Shown here: positions 33,288 through 40,341 of the stretch, piece by piece | Layout: the number at the start of each line of letters is the position of its first letter | Position numbering within the stretch: the stretch's first letter is position 1 | Origin: Prevotella sp. UBA2444 | GTDB lineage: Bacteria > Bacteroidota > Bacteroidia > Bacteroidales > Bacteroidaceae | Assembly: GCA_002342665.1 (NCBI GenBank) | Contig: DDQK01000027.1 | Location: 1 to 52,339 of the forward strand | Length of the DNA: 52,339 nt | Reading direction: 5' to 3' | Notes under the pieces: model-generated | What the model was told of the DNA's origin: nothing | The model's database searches: none | The model's input: the letters and a program-made list of their open reading frames with translations, nothing else | Position numbers and translations under genes: made by a program

Positions 33288-36200
33288 ATGGCCAAGAAAC
33301 AAAGCAAACAGCCAGCTCGCCTGCAAGAGGCACTTGTGCTGCACAAATATATCCTGAACCTCTTCGGATGCAAGGACTTGGAGGCACTGAGCCGTGACCT
33401 GAAAGACCCTGCGTTGGAGGGTGTGGACGATGAAAATGTGTCGCACTTCTACTATGCACTGAAGCAGCATCAGTATGATATTCACATACCCCAGGAGAAG
33501 CTCTTTGAGTATGACCGAAACATTGTGCGGCATACCAAGGAAATCAACGAGAAAAGACAAGAGAAAATTCAGTGGAAGTATTACCAGTATCTGGCCTTGC
33601 TGTTCACAGAAGTTTATCTGGACCGCTATTTTGCAGGAAAAGAACAACTGCGTTCAGCTATCAACGGTTTCCTGAACGATGACTTTAATTTCCGTACAGA
33701 GACTTGGCACGGAATGGATGACTTCACAGAGGATGATATGAACAAACTGGCCTATTGGTGTGCTACGGGCAGTGGCAAGACGCTGATGATGCACGTCAAC
33801 ATCAAGCAGTATCTGCACTATGCCGAGAAGTATCACGCCAAGCCATTGAACCGCATCCTGATTCTGACACCCAACGAAGGACTGTCGAGCCAACATCTAC
33901 AGGAACTGTATCTGTCGAACTTCAGCGCAGAGCTGTTCTCCAAGCAGGGGCGAGGCGGAGCCTTTGCTGGTAAGACCATTGAGGTGATTGATATCAACAA
34001 ACTGGCTGATACGGATGGCGACAAGACAGTAGCCGTAGAGAGCTTTGAGGGCAATAACCTGGTGCTGGTGGATGAAGGTCATAAGGGCAGTGGTGGCGAA
34101 GTGTGGAAAGGCTATCGCAACACGCTGACACAGGAAGGTTTTTCCTTTGAGTATTCTGCGACCTTCGGACAGGCTATTGCTGCACAGACGGGTGCCAGCA
34201 GAGAGGCATTGCTGAAAGAATACGGTAAGGCTACGCTGTTTGACTATAGTTATCGCTATTTCTATAATGATGGCTATGGCAAAGACTATCGCATCATGAA
34301 TATGGCTTCGTGGGATGATGAGGAACTGCTGAATATGTACCTGACAGCCTATCTGCTGTGCTTATACGAACAGACGCTGGTATATGAAAGTTCACCTAAG
34401 GTCAAGAATACTTTCCTGATAGCCCGTCCACTTGGCATTTTCGTGGGTGGTTCTGTGAATGCCGTGAAGACTGTAAGAGGAAAGAGCGTCAGCGACGTGG
34501 TGCAGATACTGTTGTTCCTACAGGCTTTTGTAGATAGGCCGCAAGAGTTCGTCGGCTACATCAAGCGTCTGCTGAATCCTTCAGACGGAATTAAGAATCC
34601 GCGTGGCTATTCGCTCTTTGCCAATAGTTTTATGCTGACGAAACAAGGCTTGAAGTTAGGAGAGGAAGATGCTTTTGCCTGGCAAGTATATAATAAGGTC
34701 ATGGAAACGTTGTTCCACTCTGGCGCAACCAATGCCCATCTGCATATAGACAAGCAAAAAGGAGGCGATAAGGAGATAGGACTGCGTATTGGCAATGCCG
34801 ACTACTTTGGCGTCATCAACGTGGGCGACAGTGACTCGCTGGTAAAGTTGTGCGAGGAAAACGGACTGGATTGTGAGTCACGTGAGTTTGGAACATCATC
34901 ACTCTTTACCAAGATTAACAGCGAAGACTCAACCATCAACATCCTGATAGGTTCGAAGAAATTCAGCGAGGGTTGGAGCAGTTGGCGTGTATCGGCTATG
35001 GGACTGATGAACGTGGGACGTAGCGAAGGCTCGGAGATCATCCAGCTGTTTGGTCGTGGTGTGCGATTGAAAGGTTTCAAGTATTCGCTGAAGCGTAGTA
35101 GTGCGCTCGATAGCAGCTATAATCCTAGTCCGATACCTAAAGGACTGCGTGAGATAGAAACGCTGAATATCTTTGGCGTGAGGGCTGACTATATGGACAC
35201 CTTCCGCAAGTATCTGGAGGATGAGGGACTGCCGCATAACGAAGAGACTTATACCTCCATCAATATCCCAACAGTAAACCTGTTAGGCGAGAAACGCTTG
35301 AAGATAGTACGTCTGAAGAAGGGGTATGACTTTAAAAAGGCTGTGGTGGTAAAGCCTGAGACGATGACGAAAGGCATGAACGTGAAAGTGGATTGGACAC
35401 CAAAGGTGGATGCGATCTGGAGTGAAAGGGCTGGCGTAGATACGGCAGCAGAGATGTCACAGGGAAAGTTGAGGCCTGCGCATCTCAATCTGCTGGATTG
35501 GAATCGTATCTTCTTTGCCATTGAGCAGATGAAGAATGAACGCAGCTGGTATAACATGGAGCTGAGCGCTGAAATGCTGCATTGCTTGATGCTTAATACA
35601 GACTGGTATGAACTGACCATACAGGAAGCCGATTTGGAGTTTCATGACTTTGGGCGTGATGTGGCTCGGTGGGAGGAAATTACCATTGCCTTGTTGCGAG
35701 GTTTTATTGAAAGAGCCTACAAACGGAGTAAGGGTAAGTGGGAATCGAAATATATGGAAACGGTGTACATTGACCCCAACGATCCTAATTTCTTCGATGA
35801 ATATGTTGTGGAAGTACGTAATGACCAAGAGGAGTGGATAGATAAGTTGAAGGAACTGCGTGAGCAGATTATTTCTGGAAATTTGGAACGTGATTATCAG
35901 ATTAATGGAAATTGGTTGCAGGCACTACGCTTCGACCAGCATCTGTTCTATCCGATACTATGCCTGACAGAGAAAGATGCCAATGGCAAGAAAGTGATGG
36001 TTGATAAAGACACCAATGAGCCATTGGTGAAAATATCGCCAGTTGCACTTAATATCGGAGAAACTGCGTTTGTAAGGAGCATCCGCGACTATTACGAGGC
36101 GCACAAAGACAACACCCTGAAAGGTAAGGAAATCTTTTTGCTTCGCAACGAAAGCCGCAAGGGTATTGGCTTCTTTGAGGCAAGCGGCTTCTATCCTGAC

Positions 36201-36488
36201 TTTATCCTGTGGGTGAACGAAGGACAGAAACAGAGAGTCGTATTTGTTGACCCTAAGGGTATCCGTAACCTGCAAGGACTTGACCATCCCAAGATCCAGC
36301 TCTTCAAGACACTGAAGGAGGAGGTAGAGCCAACGCTGAACGACCAGGATATTTCTCTCGACAGCTATATTATCTCAAATACACCCTATAATCAGGAAAT
36401 ATTCCGATGGGGTGAACGCCTTGATTTCTTGAAAAACCATGTGCTGTTTGACACCGACGATGAGTATGTGAGAACATTGTTTGGATAA
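33288..36488 (+). CDS. Type III restriction enzyme Res-like helicase-nuclease
   Basis: 1066 residues. The SF2 helicase Walker A is ATGSGKT (~residue 160) and motif II is VDEGHKG (~260). A motif VI-like segment is IIQLFGRGVRLKG (~585). The C-terminal PD-(D/E)xK-type nuclease reads GFYPDFILW then VFVDPKG (~968-985). With a Mod partner it would cut DNA that lacks methylation after ATP-driven translocation. Separated from mod by 820 bp that carry the antisense GNAT pair. It starts with ATG and no recognisable promoter of its own, so it may depend on readthrough from mod. Confidence 0.9.
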   Translation: MAKKQSKQPARLQEALVLHKYILNLFGCKDLEALSRDLKDPALEGVDDENVSHFYYALKQHQYDIHIPQEKLFEYDRNIVRHTKEINEKRQEKIQWKYYQYLALLFTEVYLDRYFAGKEQLRSAINGFLNDDFNFRTETWHGMDDFTEDDMNKLAYWCATGSGKTLMMHVNIKQYLHYAEKYHAKPLNRILILTPNEGLSSQHLQELYLSNFSAELFSKQGRGGAFAGKTIEVIDINKLADTDGDKTVAVESFEGNNLVLVDEGHKGSGGEVWKGYRNTLTQEGFSFEYSATFGQAIAAQTGASREALLKEYGKATLFDYSYRYFYNDGYGKDYRIMNMASWDDEELLNMYLTAYLLCLYEQTLVYESSPKVKNTFLIARPLGIFVGGSVNAVKTVRGKSVSDVVQILLFLQAFVDRPQEFVGYIKRLLNPSDGIKNPRGYSLFANSFMLTKQGLKLGEEDAFAWQVYNKVMETLFHSGATNAHLHIDKQKGGDKEIGLRIGNADYFGVINVGDSDSLVKLCEENGLDCESREFGTSSLFTKINSEDSTINILIGSKKFSEGWSSWRVSAMGLMNVGRSEGSEIIQLFGRGVRLKGFKYSLKRSSALDSSYNPSPIPKGLREIETLNIFGVRADYMDTFRKYLEDEGLPHNEETYTSINIPTVNLLGEKRLKIVRLKKGYDFKKAVVVKPETMTKGMNVKVDWTPKVDAIWSERAGVDTAAEMSQGKLRPAHLNLLDWNRIFFAIEQMKNERSWYNMELSAEMLHCLMLNTDWYELTIQEADLEFHDFGRDVARWEEITIALLRGFIERAYKRSKGKWESKYMETVYIDPNDPNFFDEYVVEVRNDQEEWIDKLKELREQIISGNLERDYQINGNWLQALRFDQHLFYPILCLTEKDANGKKVMVDKDTNEPLVKISPVALNIGETAFVRSIRDYYEAHKDNTLKGKEIFLLRNESRKGIGFFEASGFYPDFILWVNEGQKQRVVFVDPKGIRNLQGLDHPKIQLFKTLKEEVEPTLNDQDISLDSYIISNTPYNQEIFRWGERLDFLKNHVLFDTDDEYVRTLFG

Positions 36489-36546
36489 TCTACAGCCACA
36501 CTGACTACGCTACGATGTCACGCGCACGGGGGGGCTGCCCCCCTGC

Positions 36547-36717
36547 TCACTCTGTCAGACACTTTGCATGAGTGAGAATTTCCTCATACTCAGCAAGAAT
36601 CTCATTAGTGACACAAAGCGTGTACTTCCCATCGACGAAATCACGCCAGACAGGATAGTAGGCGCTACGCCGCGAAAGCGACATCAGCAGACAATTGGTG
36701 TCAAGAACGATGTTCAT
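36547..36717 (-). pseudogene. Truncated PIN-domain toxin
   Basis: 56 residues: MNIVLDTNCLLMSLSRRS, then LCVTNEILAEYEEILTH and a stop. This is the N-terminal third of a PIN ribonuclease (usually ~135-150 residues), with the first Asp (D6) and the Glu of NEILAEY. The C-terminal acidic residues are missing. Its ATG overlaps the antitoxin stop (TAATG). Between its end and the res stop lies unrelated sequence with a G6/C6 hairpin, so the gene was probably cut by a rearrangement. It is unlikely to be an active nuclease. Confidence 0.65.
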
Positions 36718-36953
36718 TACTGCTTGTATGGTGTGCGCATGTGTTCAGACTTCCATTCTTCCATCACGTTGTCGCTGAGCACCCCCTCATCCCACAGACG
36801 GTCGAGGGCATCCTCAGCACGCTTGGCAAAATAGTGGCCGAGCATACGGCGGATGTCCCGCATCTCTGCTTCAGAAGAAACTCTGGATACCAATTCTAGC
36901 ATTTCAATCTGGAATGGAGTGAACGGCGTTGCCTGTAAAGTTGCTGCTTCCAT
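36717..36953 (-). CDS. Antitoxin of the PIN pair
   Basis: 78 residues, mostly helical (MEAATLQATPFTPFQIEML, then EMRDIRRMLGHYFAKRAEDALDRLWDEGVLS). FAKRAEDALDRLWDEG is typical of small antitoxins that precede PIN toxins in Bacteroidetes. The stop overlaps the toxin start by one base. It appears intact although the toxin is truncated, so it may persist as an orphan. Own -7 box at 36986-36993. Confidence 0.7.
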   Translation of the reverse strand: MEAATLQATPFTPFQIEMLELVSRVSSEAEMRDIRRMLGHYFAKRAEDALDRLWDEGVLSDNVMEEWKSEHMRTPYKQ

Positions 36954-36985
36954 AACGATTCTCTTTTTATATACTTACTTGGCTG

Positions 36986-36993
36986 CAAATTTA
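36986..36993 (-). promoter_or_regulatory. Promoter -7 box of the PIN antitoxin
   Basis: TAAATTTG on the minus strand, 32 nt before the antitoxin ATG. Confidence 0.45.
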
Positions 36994-37039
36994 ATATAAT
37001 TCTCTGATACAAACAAATAAAACAATAAAAATCTATCAA

Positions 37040-37094
37040 TGCACAAGAGGAACGATGTGTAATAACTGGAATTACACATCGTTCCCCTTGTGCA
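37040..37094. repeat. 24-bp inverted repeat in the divergent antitoxin-MATE promoter gap
   Basis: The arms are 37040-37063 (TGCACAAGAGGAACGATGTG...) and 37071-37094, 23 of 24 matched, around a 7-nt loop. Both neighbouring genes are transcribed away from it, so it is not a terminator for either. Confidence 0.85.
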
Positions 37095-37144
37095 CTTTCG
37101 CTCGGAAATATCCAAATAAATTTGGTATTTCACTCGCTTATTCG

Positions 37145-37152
37145 TACCTTTG
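37145..37152 (+). promoter_or_regulatory. Promoter -7 box of the MATE gene, nearly leaderless
   Basis: TACCTTTG ends 8 nt before the ATG at 37161. With the usual spacing, transcription would start about 4 nt before the start codon. Confidence 0.6.
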
Positions 37153-37160
37153 CAGACTGA

Positions 37161-38546
37161 ATGAAGAAGGTAAGGAATAGCGAACTGCTCCTGTCGTACA
37201 TCCGCGAGGGACGGACGATGAGCCAGCGCGAGAAGCTCTGGCTCATCGTCAGCCTGAGTATACCCTCAATCCTGGCGCAGATCTCGGCCACGGTGATGTT
37301 CTTCATCGATGCCTCGATGGTGGGACACCTCGGCGCAAAGGCCTCAGCAGCCATCGGACTGGTGGAGACCACAGGATGGCTAATGGGAGGACTGGCCCAC
37401 GCTGCCTCGCTGGGATTCTCCGTGCAGGTGGCTCACTTCATCGGTGCCAACGACTTCGAGGCTGCGCGACGGGTACTGCGCCAGTCGCTCATCTGCTGTT
37501 TCATCTGGGCACTCATCGTCTCGGGCACAGCCCTGGCCATCAGCGGTCCCCTGCCCTACTGGCTCGGAGGCACCGAGGAGATAGCCCACGATGCCTCGAT
37601 CTACTTCGCCATCATCAGTGTCTGCGGCATCTTCTTCCAGATGGAGGGCTTGGCAGGCTCCATGCTCAAGTCGTCGGGCAACATGAAGATTCCGTCGATG
37701 CTCAACATCCTGATGTGTGTGTTGGACGTCTGCTTCAACTACCTATTTATATATATATTCGACATGGGAGTGAAGGGCGCCGCCATCGGCACTGGCCTGG
37801 CAGAACTCGTCACGGCCTGTCTGATGCTCTACTTCCTGCTGGTGCGCTCGAAGATTCTCTCACTCGTGGGGCGCCCCGGCTCCTTCCGCCTGAAGCGCGA
37901 CACCATCCATACCGCCGTCAAAATCGGAGCCCCGATGGGTCTGCAGCACTTGCTGATGGGCTCGGCTCAGATCGTGAGTACCCTCATCGTAGCTCCCCTG
38001 GGCACCATCGCCATCGCTGCCCACTCGCTGGGCATCACCGTGGAGAGTCTCTGCTACATGCCGGGCTACGGCATCGCCGAAGCTGCCACCACCCTCGTGG
38101 GACAGGGCATCGGGGCCGGACAGCGGATGCTGACGCGGAGCTTTGCCCGTATGTCTGTCGGACTGGGCATCGGCGTGATGACGGTGATGGGTGTGCTGAT
38201 GTGGACCTTCGCCCCAGAGCTGATGTCGATCATGTCGCCTGTCGAGGAGGTCATCGCCCTGGGTACCGAGGTGCTGCGCATAGAGGCATGGGCAGAACCG
38301 ATGTTCGCCGCTGCCATCGTCTGCAACGGCGTGTTTATCGGTGCCGGCGACACCATCGTACCTGCCGTGATGAGCCTCTTCTCGATGTGGGCCGTACGAC
38401 TGACGCTTGCCGCCAGCCTCGCCCCGAAGTTCGGACTGCGCGGTGTATGGACGGCCATGGCCATCGAGCTCACCTTCCGTGGCAGCATCTTCCTCGTACG
38501 CCTCTTCAAGGGTGGCTGGGCAGAGAAACTGAAACTTAAGAACTGA
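37161..38546 (+). CDS. MATE-family multidrug/Na+ efflux transporter
   Basis: 461 residues with about twelve membrane segments in two similar halves. It starts near ATSLPSILAQ-like sequence (LIVSLSIPSILAQISATVMFFIDASMVGHLG), the usual MATE opening; the second half begins around KIGAPMGLQHLLMG. It exports cationic drugs or metabolites using a Na+ or H+ gradient. Single gene, with a -7 box only 8 nt upstream. The substrate cannot be read from sequence. Confidence 0.9.
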   Translation: MKKVRNSELLLSYIREGRTMSQREKLWLIVSLSIPSILAQISATVMFFIDASMVGHLGAKASAAIGLVETTGWLMGGLAHAASLGFSVQVAHFIGANDFEAARRVLRQSLICCFIWALIVSGTALAISGPLPYWLGGTEEIAHDASIYFAIISVCGIFFQMEGLAGSMLKSSGNMKIPSMLNILMCVLDVCFNYLFIYIFDMGVKGAAIGTGLAELVTACLMLYFLLVRSKILSLVGRPGSFRLKRDTIHTAVKIGAPMGLQHLLMGSAQIVSTLIVAPLGTIAIAAHSLGITVESLCYMPGYGIAEAATTLVGQGIGAGQRMLTRSFARMSVGLGIGVMTVMGVLMWTFAPELMSIMSPVEEVIALGTEVLRIEAWAEPMFAAAIVCNGVFIGAGDTIVPAVMSLFSMWAVRLTLAASLAPKFGLRGVWTAMAIELTFRGSIFLVRLFKGGWAEKLKLKN

Positions 38547-38579
38547 GAATTAAGGGATGCAAGTGTTTGGAAATGGAAC

Positions 38580-38660
38580 AATAATCCTCAAAAATCTTAC
38601 ACAAATCCTCAAACACAGAAGAGATTGATGTAAGATTGATGTAGATTTATGTCCTGAAAA
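38580..38660. repeat. AATCTTACA-type repeat between MATE and cyclophilin genes
   Basis: Degenerate units of AATCTTACA and AATCTACAT occur in both orientations, ending near TTATGTCC. The reverse complement of 38625-38655 matches 4325-4355 closely (GGACAxAAATCTACA, then AATCTTACA). So the same dispersed repeat family occurs twice in the window. Confidence 0.6.
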
Positions 38661-38679
38661 AAATAAAGTATAAGTAGAT

Positions 38680-39444
38680 ATGATTAAAAGATTATTATTC
38701 CTCATTGCCGCAGTCGCATTAACCAGTCTAAGCGACTTGCAGGCACAGACCAAGACCGCCGAGGTGCTCTTCGAGACCACGGCAGGCAACATCCGCATCG
38801 GTCTCTACGACGAGACGCCGCAGCACCGCGACAACTTCCTGAAACTGACGAAGATGGGCGTCTACGACTCGCTGCTCTTCCACCGCGTCATCAAGGACTT
38901 CATGATCCAGAGCGGCGACACCAACAGCAAGCACGCCAAACCCGGACAGGCTCTCGGCACGGGCGACTTCGACTACACCCAGGAGGCGGAGTTCCGCCTG
39001 CCGCAGATATTCCACCGCCGGGGAGCCGTGGCCATGGCCCGCGAAGGCGACAAGAAGAATCCCGAGCGTCGCTCCTCGGCCTGCCAGTTCTATATCGTCT
39101 GGGGCAAGGTGTATACCGATGACCGCATCCTGGCTAAGGTGCAGGAGCGTCTCGACACCGTCACCCAGGGTACGGTGAAGCTGACACCCGAGATGATCGA
39201 GGTCTACAAGACGCAAGGGGGCACTCCCCACCTCGACGGGCAGTACACCGTGTTCGGCGAGGTCACCGAGGGACTCGACATCGTGGAGAAGATCCAGCAG
39301 GCAGCAACCGACAAGCTGGCCCGTCCGCTGGAGGACATCCGTATCCTGAAGGCAACTGTAACAAAAGATATCGACAATGGAAAAGGAAAAGCAGTACCAG
39401 CTACTCGTCGAGCAGGTCAGAAGCCTCGCCGAGGGAGAAGATGA
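38680..39444 (+). CDS. Periplasmic cyclophilin-type peptidyl-prolyl isomerase
   Basis: 254 residues. A signal peptide (MIKRLLFLIAAVALTSLSDLQAQ) precedes the cyclophilin domain: GNIRIGLYDETPQHRDNF, FHRVIKDFMIQSGD, and YTVFGEVTEGLDIVEKI. It speeds proline cis-trans isomerisation during folding of exported proteins. The last ~28 residues (GKGKAVPATRRAGQKPRRGRR) are basic and lie in the 68-nt overlap with the next gene. An ancestral stop near KDIDNGK may have been lost, so this tail could be a recent overprint. Confidence 0.88.
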   Translation: MIKRLLFLIAAVALTSLSDLQAQTKTAEVLFETTAGNIRIGLYDETPQHRDNFLKLTKMGVYDSLLFHRVIKDFMIQSGDTNSKHAKPGQALGTGDFDYTQEAEFRLPQIFHRRGAVAMAREGDKKNPERRSSACQFYIVWGKVYTDDRILAKVQERLDTVTQGTVKLTPEMIEVYKTQGGTPHLDGQYTVFGEVTEGLDIVEKIQQAATDKLARPLEDIRILKATVTKDIDNGKGKAVPATRRAGQKPRRGRR

Positions 39445-39823
39445 TGCCATCTCCGTGATGGCCAACATGAGCGCCGCCATCCACGAGGCCATGGGCTTCT
39501 GGTGGACAGGGTTTTATATAGAGCGCGACGGCATGCTGCGACTCGGTCCCTTCCAGGGGCCCGTGGCCTGCTACCGCATCCCTCACGGACGGGGTGTCTG
39601 CGGCACGGCCTATGAGCGCAGGCAGACCGTCATCGTGCCCGACGTGGAGCAGTTTCCTGGCCATATCGCCTGCAGCAGCCTCTCGCGCTCGGAGATTGTC
39701 GTACCCGTGTTCGCTGCCGACGGCTCCGTACGCGCCGTGCTCGACATCGACAGCAAGGACCTCGGCACCTTCGACGAGACAGACAGGAAATATCTCGAGG
39801 AGATCGTCAGATGGATACCGTAA
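39377..39823 (+). CDS. msrC: Free methionine-(R)-sulfoxide reductase (GAF family)
   Basis: 148 residues, a stand-alone GAF domain. The family cysteines are visible: GPVACYRIPHGRGVCGTAYE holds two, and HIACSSLSRSEIVVPVF the third. It reduces free methionine-R-sulfoxide in the cytoplasm, using thioredoxin. Its ATG lies within the cyclophilin gene in another frame (68-nt overlap), so the two are probably translated from one mRNA. Oxidative repair next to a foldase is a plausible stress pairing. Confidence 0.88.
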   Translation: MEKEKQYQLLVEQVRSLAEGEDDAISVMANMSAAIHEAMGFWWTGFYIERDGMLRLGPFQGPVACYRIPHGRGVCGTAYERRQTVIVPDVEQFPGHIACSSLSRSEIVVPVFAADGSVRAVLDIDSKDLGTFDETDRKYLEEIVRWIP

Positions 39824-39825
39824 GA

Positions 39826-39907
39826 GACCTCCCCTAACCCCTCCTGTAGGAGGGGGACAGATAGCAGAGCTAATCTCCTCCCCCTACAGGGGGAGTCAGA
39901 GGGGGTC
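39826..39907. repeat. Palindromic intergenic element (GACCTCCCCTAACCCC type)
   Basis: One arm starts GACCTCCCCTAACCCCTCC (39826-39858). The inverted arm is 39875-39907 (reverse complement starts GACCCCCTCTGACTCCCCC). Each arm also folds on itself around CTGTAGG/CCTACAG. It begins three bases after the msrC stop. A small mobile palindrome or 3' end stabiliser. Confidence 0.7.
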
Positions 39908-39947
39908 AAAAAAGACCGCTCCTGGATCATCAACGACTCAGGAGCGG
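39907..39947 (-). terminator. Intrinsic terminator of the minus-strand small transcript
   Basis: CCGCTCCTG (39916-39924) pairs with CAGGAGCGG (39939-39947). On the minus strand the stem is followed by TCTTTTTTG. It faces away from msrC and ends a unit that starts near 40210. Confidence 0.8.
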
Positions 39948-39968
39948 CAACCAACAATCTATGAATAA

Positions 39969-40022
39969 CTAAAAACCTTTTTCTAAGAAAACAATCACGT
40001 CATCACGACGGGGTTGTGTCAT
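39969..40022 (-). CDS. Possible 17-residue microprotein
   Basis: ATG to TAG encodes MTQPRRDDVIVFLEKGF. It is the only ATG-started frame of note in the orphan transcript and ends about 22 nt before the terminator stem. Composition is protein-like, but length alone makes it uncertain. Confidence 0.3.
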   Translation of the reverse strand: MTQPRRDDVIVFLEKGF

Positions 40023-40215
40023 CTTGTTATCCTTGATAATCAATCTTTATTACCTCTGTAATACCTATTATCAACTTAAAAACCTTTTCTTACTTATTAC
40101 TAACAAAACTAAAACTACTAACTCTAACTAACTTTTTAATGCAATCTCTATATCAAACAAATCTCTTACCTTAACTAATCTATTGAAGATGTCTACTTGT
40201 TTCCTTTTGACGATG

Positions 40216-40223
40216 CAAAGGTA
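40216..40223 (-). promoter_or_regulatory. -7 box of the orphan transcript
   Basis: TACCTTTG on the minus strand. Upstream, TTGTGTGCGA occurs twice 21 bp apart (40303-40312 and 40324-40333), a possible operator. Confidence 0.55.
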
Positions 40224-40341
40224 CGGCGAAATTTTCATCCCGCAATGGATTGCCACCTGTTTTTGCAAAAAAATGGCCTTTCTTTTGATATAAATCAACC
40301 GATTGTGTGCGAACACACCCTATTTGTGTGCGAAAACAGCG

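Larger units (their letters stand above)
39907..40212 (-). ncRNA. Orphan ~300-nt transcription unit
   Basis: A TACCTTTG box (40216-40223, minus) and a strong terminator (39907-39947) enclose about 300 nt of AT-rich, TTAGT-rich sequence with no long ORF. The only tidy reading frame is a 17-residue ORF (39969-40022). This is best explained as a small RNA or a small-protein mRNA. It lies downstream of, and on the same strand as, the VirE_N/VapE gene, but has its own promoter. Confidence 0.5.

Noticed and set aside
33009..33647. 212-residue reading ending in the antitoxin
   Set aside because: The upstream part is antisense to res; only the last 56 codons, from the ATG at 33177-33179, fit a gene with promoter.
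37376..38539. 387-residue alternative frame in the MATE gene
   Set aside because: Arg/His/Pro-rich out-of-frame reading of a clear transporter.
40128..40316. 62-residue minus-strand ORF
   Set aside because: Covers the -7 box of the orphan transcript; composition is not protein-like.
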